From contig NZ_JAATJC010000001.1 of NCBI RefSeq assembly GCF_011927725.1, positions 1,557,001-1,621,000 of the forward strand: a DNA stretch of 64,000 nt. The letters run 5' to 3'. The notes below the pieces were generated by a model. It did not search any database. It saw only the letters and a list, made by a program, of their open reading frames with translations, and had not been told where the DNA came from. The translations under genes and the position numbers were made by a program. This document shows positions 18,054-26,857 of this stretch, piece after piece; position 1 is the stretch's first letter, and the number at the start of each line of letters is the position of its first letter. The DNA is from Sphingomonas kaistensis. GTDB lineage: Bacteria > Pseudomonadota > Alphaproteobacteria > Sphingomonadales > Sphingomonadaceae.

Positions 18054-21000
18054 ATGAGACGCTACAACGACCAGCTGCTGCACTCAGCCTCTGATCTGAA
18101 TGCCTTCTTAGGGTGCTCGCATGCGGCTGCGCTCAACCTTCGCAAGCTGCTCGATCCTGCGAGCCTCCCTGACAAGGCTGAAGACGGCGAGAGCCTGGTT
18201 CTTATCCAGAATGCGGGTCACGCCCACGAGGCGGATTACCTCGCCAGGCTCAAGGGCAGTGGGCTGAGAGTAGCCGAGATATCGTCCGAAGGCTCGCTGG
18301 AGGAGAGGCAGGCAGCCACCTTGGAGGCTATGCGGGAAGGCGCTGATATCGTCTACCAAGCCACGTTCTTCGATCCGCCATGGCATGGGTTCGCCGACTT
18401 CTTGAGGAAGGTCGACACACCCTCATCCATCGCTCCTTGGTCATATGAGCCGATCGACACCAAGCTGGCGCGTACCGCAGATCCCAAGCACGTGCTGCAG
18501 CTTGGGATCTACGCAGACCTGATGGGCCCCATGCTGGGTTCTGCGCCTCGCGAGATGCACCTCGTCCTTGGCGATGGACGGGAAGAGAGCTTCAGAGCAG
18601 TTGAGTTTCGGCAGACGCTGAGCGCCGCCAAAGATCGATATCTCGGCTTTATCAAGAGCGGCGCCGAAGGTTCAGTTGGAGAGCCTTGCGCGACTTGCGT
18701 ATTCTGCGGCTGGCGTGACTATTGCGGTGATGAGTGGGTTAGAATCGATCACCTCAGCCGAGTGGCCGGAATAGCGAAAGGGCAGATCCAGAAGCTTCGC
18801 AGCGCTGGCATTGGCACGGTTGCTGATCTTGCGATTACGCCTGCCGGTACGCGAGTGCCAAAGCTTGCGCCTGACACTTTCGAGCGGCTTCGCGCCCAGG
18901 CGAAACTTCAGGTCGCCCGGCGTAGTGGCGACCCTTGTGTGGAGGTTCTGGAATTGGAGCCCGGTCGCGGCTTCGCGCGCCTCCCGTCATCTGACCCTGC
19001 AGACCTCTTCTTCGACCTGGAAGGCGATCCACTCTTCCCCGGTGGCTTGGAGTATCTTTGGGGCATCCACTACCGCGAGAATGGCAAGCCCGTCTTCAAG
19101 GCTGAGTGGGCGCACGACCGAGAGGCTGAACGCGTCGCCTTCGAGCGCGTGGTGGATTTCTTCACGGAGCACCTTCGGGCTCACCCTCACGCGCACATCT
19201 ATCACTACGCCCAATATGAAGTGACGGTCCTCCGTCGGCTCTCAACCGCTTTCGCCTCGCGGGAGGAAGCCGTTGACGCCCTGCTGCGCGCCGAGAAGTT
19301 CGTCGACCTCTACACGGTAGCTCGCCAGGCGATCCGCACCTCTGAGCCTTCGCTTAGCCTCAAAGCTCTCGAGATCTTCTTTGCGAAGGAGCGAGCAGAG
19401 GCGGTGAAGAAGGCGGACGAGTCCATCGTCCAATACCACCGTTGGAGGGACAGCAAGGATCAAGCGGTCCTTGATGGCATCCTCGCGTACAACCGCGTTG
19501 ATTGTGAGAATACCGAGGGCCTTCGAGATTGGCTCCTTACCTTGAAGCCTGCTGAAGCCGTTTGGATCGGAGATGTCTCACAGGAGAAAGGCGATCGCGC
19601 CGAAGCTGACGAGCGGGAGCTGCAGCTCGCGGAGTTGAGAAAGGCGGTGCGTGAGCAGGCCGTCCGCCTGACCCCCCGTGCTCGCGAGCTGGTCTCGCAC
19701 CTGATCGACTTCCATCGGCGGGCGTCCAAGCCAGAGTGGTGGGCGATGTTCGATCGCCGAGATCGATCCGATGATGAGCTCATCGATGACGGCGAGTGCC
19801 TGGGAGGATTGCTTGCGGACGGGCCGGATTGGATCCGGCCTGAAAAGCGCTCGACGGTCCATCGCTACCGTTTTCCTGACCAGGAGACGAAGCTCAAGGT
19901 CGGTGACCCGGTATTGATTGCGGCTACGCTGGAGAAGGCCGGCACAATCGTCTCGCTCGATCCCGATGCGAAGTTGGTTGAGGTGAAGAAGGGCCCCAAG
20001 CTCGCCGACTTGCCGCTGGCAGCAAGCCTGATTCCTGGTGGGCCGCTCAGCACCGGAGTCTTGGCCTCCGCCGTCAGAAGGGTGGCCGCGACCTTCGCTG
20101 AAGGAGAGGGGAGCAAGTACCAGGCTCTTGTGGATCTTCTAGAGCGGAATGCCCCCACCTTGCTGGGGCGAGAACGAGGACTGCCGCTCGTCGCGGCCGG
20201 GGAAAGCCTGATCGAGGCTGCAACCCTTCGTGCTCTGGCGATGAACAACACTATGCTGTTCATTCAAGGGCCGCCGGGTTGCGGGAAGACGCACACCAGC
20301 GCGCATGTCATCCTTGGCCTGATCGCCTCGGGTAAGCGGGTAGGTGTCTCCTCTAACTCTCACAAAGCCATCAACAACCTTCTCGGAAAGATTGAGGAGG
20401 TCGCCAAAGCTGAAGGCGTTGATTTCTCGGGGGTGAAGAAGTCCACGCGCGCTGAACCCGGTACCCACTTCAACGGGGACTACATCGTAGATGAGTTCTC
20501 GAACGAGGATGTAACTTCTCGAGGGGGTGATCTCGTCGCGGGAACTGCCTGGCTGTTCGCCGATGAGTCATTTGATCAAACAGTCGATTACCTGTTTGTC
20601 GACGAGGCAGGGCAGGTCTCCTTGGGTCACCTGCTCGCCATGGGAGCCGCTGCCAGGAACATCATCCTGGTGGGTGATCAGATGCAGCTGGGGCAGCCAA
20701 TCCAAGGGAGTCACCCTGGCGAAAGCGGGCTCTCGGTCCTCGATTACCTATTGGAAGGGCAAGCGACGATCGCACCCGACCGTGGGATTTTGCTGGATAC
20801 CAGCTGGCGAATGCATCCCGACATCTGCGAGTTCATCTCCGACGTCGTGTACGATGGTCGGTTGCAGTCGCACCGCGACAATGCGCGGCAGCAACTCATC
20901 CTGACCGAAGACTGTCACGGCCACCTTCAACCGTGTGGAGTGCGAATGGTTGAGGTCGATCACAACGGCTGCAGTCAACGCAGTGAGGCCGAGGCTGAGC

Positions 21001-21470
21001 AAGTGCGGGCGATCTACACAAGCTTGCTTAATCAACGCTTCGTGGACCGTGATGGAAGTGAGCACCCTGTGGGGCCCGCGAACATTCTCGTCGTCGCTCC
21101 CTACAATATGCAGGTGAATCTACTGAAGTCGGTTTTGCCTGAAACCGCTCGAGTGGGGACGGTGGACAAGTTTCAGGGTCAGGAAGCGGAAGTGGTGATC
21201 GTCTCCATGACGACATCGTGTCCAGATGACCTGCCTCGCCACGTCGACTTCTTCTATTCGAAAAACCGACTGAACGTGGCCATCAGTCGGGCCCGGACCC
21301 TGGCTCTAGTGCTCGCCAATCCAAGGCTCGTCGAGCTTGACGCCAAAACAGTTGAGCACCTCAGGCTCGTCAACACTTTGGCTTGGCTTCGCGCCGAGAA
21401 AAGCAGCTCCGCGCGCGTCGCAACTGAGTTCAGCAATCCAACAACCGCAACCACAAAGGAGAATCTCTGA
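18054..21470 (+). CDS. TM0106-type RecB-like nuclease fused to SF1 helicase
   Basis: The 1138-aa protein has three parts. Residues 1-260 are a RecB/Cas4-like PD-(D/E)XK region with YEPIDTKLAR, a QLGIYADLM helix and a cysteine cluster CATCVFCGWRDYC that could bind an iron-sulfur centre. Residues 315-510 are an RNase H-like (YprB-type DEDD) exonuclease: FFDLEGDP (D321, E323), HYAQYE, and YNRVDCENTEGLRDWL. Residues 690-1110 are a superfamily 1 helicase: GPPGCGKTHTS (K745), LFVDEAGQ, GDQMQLGQP and VGTVDKFQGQEAE. This is the TM0106-family architecture, allied to Dna2-like helicase-nucleases. The ATG at 18054 follows TAGGGGA. It heads a tight six-gene run and probably unwinds and degrades DNA. Confidence 0.85.
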   Translation: MRRYNDQLLHSASDLNAFLGCSHAAALNLRKLLDPASLPDKAEDGESLVLIQNAGHAHEADYLARLKGSGLRVAEISSEGSLEERQAATLEAMREGADIVYQATFFDPPWHGFADFLRKVDTPSSIAPWSYEPIDTKLARTADPKHVLQLGIYADLMGPMLGSAPREMHLVLGDGREESFRAVEFRQTLSAAKDRYLGFIKSGAEGSVGEPCATCVFCGWRDYCGDEWVRIDHLSRVAGIAKGQIQKLRSAGIGTVADLAITPAGTRVPKLAPDTFERLRAQAKLQVARRSGDPCVEVLELEPGRGFARLPSSDPADLFFDLEGDPLFPGGLEYLWGIHYRENGKPVFKAEWAHDREAERVAFERVVDFFTEHLRAHPHAHIYHYAQYEVTVLRRLSTAFASREEAVDALLRAEKFVDLYTVARQAIRTSEPSLSLKALEIFFAKERAEAVKKADESIVQYHRWRDSKDQAVLDGILAYNRVDCENTEGLRDWLLTLKPAEAVWIGDVSQEKGDRAEADERELQLAELRKAVREQAVRLTPRARELVSHLIDFHRRASKPEWWAMFDRRDRSDDELIDDGECLGGLLADGPDWIRPEKRSTVHRYRFPDQETKLKVGDPVLIAATLEKAGTIVSLDPDAKLVEVKKGPKLADLPLAASLIPGGPLSTGVLASAVRRVAATFAEGEGSKYQALVDLLERNAPTLLGRERGLPLVAAGESLIEAATLRALAMNNTMLFIQGPPGCGKTHTSAHVILGLIASGKRVGVSSNSHKAINNLLGKIEEVAKAEGVDFSGVKKSTRAEPGTHFNGDYIVDEFSNEDVTSRGGDLVAGTAWLFADESFDQTVDYLFVDEAGQVSLGHLLAMGAAARNIILVGDQMQLGQPIQGSHPGESGLSVLDYLLEGQATIAPDRGILLDTSWRMHPDICEFISDVVYDGRLQSHRDNARQQLILTEDCHGHLQPCGVRMVEVDHNGCSQRSEAEAEQVRAIYTSLLNQRFVDRDGSEHPVGPANILVVAPYNMQVNLLKSVLPETARVGTVDKFQGQEAEVVIVSMTTSCPDDLPRHVDFFYSKNRLNVAISRARTLALVLANPRLVELDAKTVEHLRLVNTLAWLRAEKSSSARVATEFSNPTTATTKENL

Positions 21471-21806
21471 GTGCCTGAAAACGTGTGCCGCGTACCGCTT
21501 ACGGGCGGAAACATTAGGAACAACCACTTCTATCTTCGCTCATGCTCGACGCTGATCCCTGAAGGGGGCGTTGGTGGGCGAAACTCGAGCGACCCGGGCG
21601 TACCCTTCACCGTAGTGTTCAGTCCCGGGCAGACAATCGAAACGGATGTGGACGGAGCAAAGATGATCTTCCGTGCACGTCAGCCGGTCCGTGATTTCTT
21701 TAAGAGATCTGGCGCTCAGGAGGGTGACAAGGTCGTAATCCAGCGCGGCGGGGACAGGCTCATGAAAGTTAGCCTGGAGCCTGCGCTCCCAAGTCCCACA
21801 GCGTAA
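21471..21806 (+). CDS. Small B3-like (EcoRII-N-fold?) protein
   Basis: This 111-aa protein starts at GTG 21471, directly abutting the stop of the nuclease-helicase. Its pattern, NIRNNHFYLRSC, then a Pro-Gly-rich loop, then ETDVDGAKMIFRARQPVRDF and GDKVVIQR, recalls small beta-barrel DNA-recognition modules of the B3/EcoRII-N type found beside or fused to restriction enzymes. If correct it would bind DNA for one of the neighbouring nucleases. The assignment rests on pattern only and is tentative. It is compact, with no membrane segment. Confidence 0.5.
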   Translation: MPENVCRVPLTGGNIRNNHFYLRSCSTLIPEGGVGGRNSSDPGVPFTVVFSPGQTIETDVDGAKMIFRARQPVRDFFKRSGAQEGDKVVIQRGGDRLMKVSLEPALPSPTA

Positions 21807-21819
21807 AGGAGAGTTGCAG

Positions 21820-22383
21820 ATGCAGCCTAGCCCCCAGGATGAGTTGGAGAGCATTATCAAAGCAGCGTCGTTCGCCGCCCGTAAGCACCGGACGCAGCGA
21901 CGGAAGGATGCAGATGCCTCCCCGTACATAAACCATCCACTCGCGCTTGCCGAAATCCTTTGCTCGGAAGGGTCAGTCACGGACTCCACGGTGCTGGTCG
22001 CCGCGCTTCTGCACGATACCGTCGAGGACACCGAAACCAGCCTTCAAGAGCTAGAGGTGGAATTTGGTAGTGTAGTAGCCTCCGTTGTGGCCGAGGTGAC
22101 GGACGACAAGTCGCTTCCCAAGGAGGAGCGCAAGCGACTTCAAGTCGCCAAGGCAGCGTCGAAATCGGATGCTGCCAAGCTCGTGAAGCTTGCCGATAAG
22201 ATCAGCAACCTTCGTGACATTGCGTCATCTCCTCCAGCCAGCTGGTCAGACGAGAGGCGCATCGCTTACTTCAATTGGGCGCGGGACGTAGTTAGTGGCC
22301 TTCGCGGGGTGAACCCGGCACTCGAGCGGGTCTTCGATCAAGTCTATGATGAAGGCCTTCGTGCAATTCGCTCTGCAGCGTAG
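21820..22383 (+). CDS. HD-domain hydrolase, MESH1/SpoT-like alarmone hydrolase
   Basis: The 187-aa protein has the short SpoT/MESH1-type HD domain: AASFAARKHRTQRRKDADASP with INHPLALAEIL, the metal-binding VAALLHDTVEDTE (H65, D66) and KLADKISNL. Members hydrolyse (p)ppGpp or related pyrophosphonucleotides such as NADPH. No synthetase domain is present. ATG 21820 has AAGGAG 8 bases upstream and is preferred over the TTG at 21814. It lies third in the six-gene run, only 13 bases after the B3-like gene. A nucleotide hydrolase inside a nuclease operon suggests either removal of a signal or self-protection; which is unknown. Confidence 0.8.
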   Translation: MQPSPQDELESIIKAASFAARKHRTQRRKDADASPYINHPLALAEILCSEGSVTDSTVLVAALLHDTVEDTETSLQELEVEFGSVVASVVAEVTDDKSLPKEERKRLQVAKAASKSDAAKLVKLADKISNLRDIASSPPASWSDERRIAYFNWARDVVSGLRGVNPALERVFDQVYDEGLRAIRSAA

Positions 22384-22472
22384 CGCCCGCACAACTAACC
22401 AGCTCAAATCTCGTAGCGACTTGGCTTCGACGGAGAAGGCCACGATCTGCTCGCAGAGGGGAAGGAATATCA

Positions 22473-23477
22473 ATGCCGAGCTTCAAGCGTTCATTTGAAA
22501 CGGTAGCCCTCAAGAGGTGGTGCGCTGAACACCCCGGCAGCGCTGTGCATGCGCTCCTGAAGCAGTGGGCTCTTCCTGGTTCAGCGACGACGGGCGAGGC
22601 TTGCCTGAGGGTTGCCGTGAGGAGCGGCTACCTGAACTTCTATGTGAAGGGCCAGTCCGCAGCCAAGCTAACGTGCAGAGCGGGTGGCCCCAGCATCTCG
22701 GTTCACAGCAAGTATGTTGAAGGCCACGAGCGTGGTTCAGAGATCGCAGCCGGCAACGCAACTCAAAGCTACATAGAGTTTGGATCCGCAGACCTGAGGA
22801 AGCCAGAAACTGCTCTTCTTGTGCCCGGCTGGATCAAGACTGCTGAAACCTATGCGTCCGCTGAGAAGCGCTTTGTGGACGACCTTGTCGCGGCGAATGC
22901 CGGAGTGCTCGACCTTGAGATGGGCCTGCCAGCGAGTGATGAGCTTGGCAGCGAACGAGTGGCGCCGCGCATGGACTTGGTGCTCATCGAGCCGGCCAGC
23001 GGTTCAGAACCAGCAATCGCCTTCTGGGAGGCCAAGTGCGCTAACAACGGCGAGCTTCGAGCGAAGGGCAATGCAGATCCCAAAGTTATCGGTCAGATTG
23101 CGCGCTATGTAGACTGGATGCGGTCAGAGACGCGCGCGACCGAGGTGCGAGACGCTTACCGGCAGGCTGCATCGGTTCTTACAGAGCTTCTCGAGCTTGC
23201 CGGACACTCGGCCGACGCGGAATGCTCTCGTCTCTGGACGATGCTTGCGAACAGCAAAGCTCCCAAGCTCAGTCTCCAGCCAGGCATTGTGATCGGCAAT
23301 TACTGGCCCCGGGGCTCGACCGAGGGGATCGCGAGCGAGCGTATGCGTCAATGCGCCAAATCATTCGAGAAGAATGGTCATCGCGAAAAGCTTGAAAAAG
23401 CAGGGTTGCAGTTGCACCAAGTCGGCCCAGACGAGATGGTTCTTGCCCTGCCACGTCTCGGCGGGCTCGGAGCTTAG
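22473..23477 (+). CDS. PD-(D/E)XK nuclease-like protein
   Basis: The 334-aa protein contains an Asp in APRMDLVLI (D168) and, one strand later, AIAFWEAKCANNGELR (E186, K188), giving the D-ExK core of restriction-type PD-(D/E)XK nucleases. A QIARYVDWM helix follows, as in many members. The N-terminal 120 residues are unassigned. The ATG at 22473 has a clear ribosome site (AAGGAA). The stop is 2 bases before the TTG start of the MBL gene, so the two are co-transcribed. I do not recognise the subfamily. It may be the cutting subunit of the six-gene unit. Confidence 0.65.
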   Translation: MPSFKRSFETVALKRWCAEHPGSAVHALLKQWALPGSATTGEACLRVAVRSGYLNFYVKGQSAAKLTCRAGGPSISVHSKYVEGHERGSEIAAGNATQSYIEFGSADLRKPETALLVPGWIKTAETYASAEKRFVDDLVAANAGVLDLEMGLPASDELGSERVAPRMDLVLIEPASGSEPAIAFWEAKCANNGELRAKGNADPKVIGQIARYVDWMRSETRATEVRDAYRQAASVLTELLELAGHSADAECSRLWTMLANSKAPKLSLQPGIVIGNYWPRGSTEGIASERMRQCAKSFEKNGHREKLEKAGLQLHQVGPDEMVLALPRLGGLGA

Positions 23478-23479
23478 GC

Positions 23480-24730
23480 TTGAGCCTGGCCCTCACAGTC
23501 CATCGCGGCACTCAGGCGATCGGGGGCTCCTGCATTGAGCTTGAAGGACCGACGGGTGAGCGACTGATCCTAGATGCAGGGCGCCCGCTTGATGCTGACA
23601 GGCAAGCGACTGGCCTCCTGCCGACCACGCTCGATCTGCATAGGCCTGCGACTGTTATCTTCAGTCACTCGCATATGGATCATTGGGGCCTGATCGATGA
23701 ACTCCCGGCGAATTGGCCGATCTGGAGTGGCGAGAAGGCAGCAGAGCTGATGCGGCTCTCAGCCGAACTCTTCGGAGGCGGCATAGAGCGTCCATTCAAG
23801 ACTTGGAACAGTCGCTCAGGGCCATTCCAGATCGGAGGATTTCAGGTCACGCCATACCTGACAGATCACTCGGCCCCCGACGCCTACATGCTGCTGATCG
23901 AAGGGTGGGGACGGCGGGTTCTCTATACCGGTGACTTTCGAGCACATGGCCGTAAGGCCCGCTTAGTTGAAGACATGATTGCGGCGCCGCCACGTCGGAT
24001 CGATGTGCTGATCATGGAGGGCACTAACCTCGGCACAGACAAGCCGGTGATCTCGGAAAGCGATCTGGAGGACGCGTTCGTAGAGCTCGCGAGGGAAACG
24101 CCAAGGCACGTCTTTGTTTCCTGGTCCGCTCAGAACGTCGACAGGACTGTGACGCTGTTCCGCGCTGCAAGAAGAACCGGACGCCAGTTCGTAGTCGACC
24201 TGTATGGAGCGGACGTGCTGCAGAGGATTGCAGAGGGGACAGCTCTTCCAGCTCCAGGGCCGAACTTTCCAGAGCTCAAAGTGGTCATCACGCCGGGTGG
24301 CAAACGGCTCTATGCTCGTCAGGGACGGCATGAGTTCGTGACGCAATCAGCAGAAAGCGAGTTCGCTACGTCGAGGGCCCGTCTTAGGAACGGGCGGGCC
24401 ATCATCATGCTCCGGGACTCTATGTTAGAGGACTTCGCACAGGGAGGGCTCGGGTTCACATCTCGTGACGCCTACGCGTTCTCGAATTGGACCGGGTATC
24501 TTGATCCCGACAATCCGAAGAGCGGGTGGGCTCAAGCAAATGCCGCAGGCGCCAGAACTCTGAAGCTGCACACTTCGGGACACGCTAGCCCCGCTGATCT
24601 CTCACAATTTGCAAGAGCGATCCGTCCCGCCGCGTTAGTCCCTGTTCATGGCTTGGCTTGGAATGAGTCTTCCGCGTACTTCCGAGGACTGAAGAGGCTT
24701 TCCGATGGCGAGAGATGGGTAATTGGATAG
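23480..24730 (+). CDS. MBL-fold metallohydrolase, RNase J/beta-CASP-like
   Basis: The 416-aa protein has the metallo-beta-lactamase signature SHSHMDHWG (H63, H65, D67, H68), a later VLYTGDFRAHGR supplying Asp, and a C-terminal LHTSGHASPADL with VPVHG, as in RNase J and related beta-CASP nucleases. Members of this group cut RNA or DNA with two zinc ions. The start is TTG 23480, since no ATG precedes the motif; the frame is closed just upstream. It follows the PD-(D/E)XK gene by 2 bases and overlaps the frame of the next gene. A role in RNA or DNA degradation within the module is inferred. Confidence 0.8.
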   Translation: MSLALTVHRGTQAIGGSCIELEGPTGERLILDAGRPLDADRQATGLLPTTLDLHRPATVIFSHSHMDHWGLIDELPANWPIWSGEKAAELMRLSAELFGGGIERPFKTWNSRSGPFQIGGFQVTPYLTDHSAPDAYMLLIEGWGRRVLYTGDFRAHGRKARLVEDMIAAPPRRIDVLIMEGTNLGTDKPVISESDLEDAFVELARETPRHVFVSWSAQNVDRTVTLFRAARRTGRQFVVDLYGADVLQRIAEGTALPAPGPNFPELKVVITPGGKRLYARQGRHEFVTQSAESEFATSRARLRNGRAIIMLRDSMLEDFAQGGLGFTSRDAYAFSNWTGYLDPDNPKSGWAQANAAGARTLKLHTSGHASPADLSQFARAIRPAALVPVHGLAWNESSAYFRGLKRLSDGERWVIG

Positions 24731-24735
24731 GTTCA

Positions 24736-25875
24736 ATGACCGATCTCTTTAGCCAACTCTACAAGTTGTGTTCTCGTGACGGTGAAAAGAGCTGTCTGGA
24801 GGACTGGCTCACGGAGTGCATCGCCGTTGTGTTTCGTTCGCTGTCGAACGAGGAATGGTTGGCGCTCATTGAGCGTCTTTCAGGGCACAGTGCGCTTGAC
24901 CTAACCGCTGTGTTGGATGGTGCAGACATCACGGTTCGAACGCAGGTTAGTGCCGATCATTTTGGCCGGCCAGACCTAGTGATTTACGTTGGTGATGATC
25001 CACTGATCCTCTTCGAAAACAAGGTGGCGCACACCGTAGATCAAGCAAGCGACGCCTCCGGTCGCGTGGTTCATCAGCTACATCGATACGCCGAATGGCT
25101 AAGCACGCAGGAACGGGCGAAAGGCCTTCGGCATTCTCTCGTCTTCCTGACCCACATCACGGCGCCGCCTGCCGACTTCACCATCTCAGAAGGAGAAAAC
25201 GTTTACTTCGGCGTGCACCGACAAGTTGATAGCTGGGGCGAGCTGACCCGCTTTCTTATTGAAATCACGCAGGGAAGCGGGAGCAACTCTTTCAGCCATA
25301 AACTATCGCTTTCTCTCCTTGAGCATCTGGAATGCAATGACATGGCAAACGAATTTCCAAAAACCTCGGACTTTGCCGCTCTCGAGCTCTTCCTCAGGTT
25401 CGGTCCTCCACTGGAGAACCTAGTCACCCAGATGTGGAGGCAGGTCGCTCACGCCGCAAACTCGTCAAACCAGTCGGGCATGTCCGTCGACCCCGAACAC
25501 GAGTACGGCCGCTACGAGGCTTCGCGCTACGTAAATAGGACGTCGCGGACGGGGAGCACGGGTTCCTTCCTCTCAACTGGTATATGGTACCCGGAGATCG
25601 GCACCGGCTGGGACAAAGATGACTTGAATGGGTACGAAGCTCGCGGCCCGCATGTATTTCTTCTTTTCGCCGACAATGACGATGATGTTTTCGAGGACAT
25701 CAAGGGCGTTCCGGGGCAAGATTGGCTTAGGCCTAGTAGTGACTTCCTCGTACTCCGGCCTCTTCACAGCTTCGGCGGGGATGCAGATGACCGAGCGCGC
25801 GCCATGCTGGAGTGGCTAAGCGGCGAGGCGAAGAAGCTCAGGGCTTTCCTTCTCTCTGAGAATCTAACCACCTAA
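24736..25875 (+). CDS. PD-(D/E)XK nuclease family protein
   Basis: The 379-aa protein has the core HFGRPDLVIYVGDDPLILFE followed by NKV (D80, E94, K96), a standard D-ExK active site, and a QLHRYAEWL helix after it. This resembles the PDDEXK_4-type nucleases found in defence loci. The C-terminal half (RYEASRYVNRTSRTG, STGIWYPEIGTGW) is unassigned and may recognise a ligand. ATG 24736 lies 5 bases after the stop of the MBL gene; an ATG at 24715 would overlap it by 16 bases. It is the last gene of the + strand run; the next genes face it. Confidence 0.75.
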   Translation: MTDLFSQLYKLCSRDGEKSCLEDWLTECIAVVFRSLSNEEWLALIERLSGHSALDLTAVLDGADITVRTQVSADHFGRPDLVIYVGDDPLILFENKVAHTVDQASDASGRVVHQLHRYAEWLSTQERAKGLRHSLVFLTHITAPPADFTISEGENVYFGVHRQVDSWGELTRFLIEITQGSGSNSFSHKLSLSLLEHLECNDMANEFPKTSDFAALELFLRFGPPLENLVTQMWRQVAHAANSSNQSGMSVDPEHEYGRYEASRYVNRTSRTGSTGSFLSTGIWYPEIGTGWDKDDLNGYEARGPHVFLLFADNDDDVFEDIKGVPGQDWLRPSSDFLVLRPLHSFGGDADDRARAMLEWLSGEAKKLRAFLLSENLTT

Positions 25876-25942
25876 ACTCTGCACGGAAGCTCCGACCGAA
25901 GAACGCCTGGGTGGATGGTCGTAGCGACCGAAGAGGTCGAGA

Positions 25943-26269
25943 TCACCGGTGTGGGGTGCGTCTCATGGAACTCGCTGTAACTTCTAAGACGGTATCGCGG
26001 ACTGCAGCGATAAAGTCGTCATCTCTCCATTCAGGATCGTCCAGCGGCGTTGTCATTGCGTCTTCGATGCCCCGCAGTTCGTCAGCGCACAGCAGCCCAC
26101 GATCTGCCAACGCTGTGATAGTCCTGCACAGGCCGTTGAATGCGGCGGTGCCGAGTAAGCGTGAGATATCATCCGCACCGTCTTCGGAGGGCTCGATTAG
26201 TACCTCCATCATTGTCGGACCCGACCGCAACGAGGTGTCCCGGAGCCAGCGGGTGTGGTCAGCTGTCAC
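25943..26269 (-). CDS. Small hypothetical protein (third of minus-strand module)
   Basis: The 108-aa acidic protein has no motif I recognise (MEVLIEPSEDGADDISRLL, ADELRGIEDAM). I choose GTG 26269, which overlaps the upstream gene's TGA as GTGA, a typical translational-coupling arrangement; an ATG at 26344 in the same frame would overlap the neighbour by 79 bases. It is the last of three minus-strand genes that appear to share the promoter near 27.5 kb. It converges on the PD-(D/E)XK gene with a 67-base gap. Confidence 0.45.
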   Translation of the reverse strand: MTADHTRWLRDTSLRSGPTMMEVLIEPSEDGADDISRLLGTAAFNGLCRTITALADRGLLCADELRGIEDAMTTPLDDPEWRDDDFIAAVRDTVLEVTASSMRRTPHR

Positions 26270-26778
26270 TTGTCGCTCCGTAGCTGCTGAGCAGTTATGC
26301 CAGCGGCCTCGTAGCGGGCGTACGGGCTGCACTGCGCCGTCCAACCCTCGGGCATTCGCGAGCGCAGCCCAGCGTCATTCAAACGACCGTCTTCGGAGCG
26401 GGTGATTGCGCCCAAGCGGTATAAACTTCGCATGTAGCTGTCGATGATTTCGAGTGTCGGCTTGCTAGCGTTTAACAGCAGTTCTCGAAGTACCTTAACC
26501 GGCACAGCATGATCCATGGCCAGCTCCTGATCTGACAATCCGGCCAGAACGCGAGCCGCTTCCACGGAGATAAAGTGAGCAGAGACGAGAATGTCTCGAT
26601 CTCGCCTTGGGCACGGTCCTGATAGCCAAACGGGCCTACCGGAGCGCCGCAGGAACGGACTTCCTGAGCGATAGGCGTGCAGGTTGTCGAAAAACGTGCG
26701 GAAGGGAGCTGCCCGGTCGCGGGACTCAGTCGCGATCTGAATGTGTCGAAGAGTGCTCAGGGCTAGTGAGTTCATCAT
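26266..26778 (-). CDS. Hypothetical protein (second of minus-strand module)
   Basis: The 170-aa protein starts at ATG 26778 behind AAGGAAAAAAGC, which is a good ribosome site. The sequence is helical and Arg-rich (STLRHIQIATESRDRAAPFRTFF, EIIDSYMRSLYRLGAI). The segment SYMRSLYRLGAITRSEDGRLND could be part of a winged-helix-like fold, but this is weak. No family is recognised. Its stop overlaps the start of the next gene, and 79 bases separate it from the upstream gene. Confidence 0.5.
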   Translation of the reverse strand: MMNSLALSTLRHIQIATESRDRAAPFRTFFDNLHAYRSGSPFLRRSGRPVWLSGPCPRRDRDILVSAHFISVEAARVLAGLSDQELAMDHAVPVKVLRELLLNASKPTLEIIDSYMRSLYRLGAITRSEDGRLNDAGLRSRMPEGWTAQCSPYARYEAAGITAQQLRSDK

Positions 26779-26857
26779 GCTTTTTTCCTTTCGGAGCGGG
26801 CACGCGTCATCACTCCCGCTAGGCACGGGCGAGCGCGTCTCGTTGGTGTTGCGAGCT

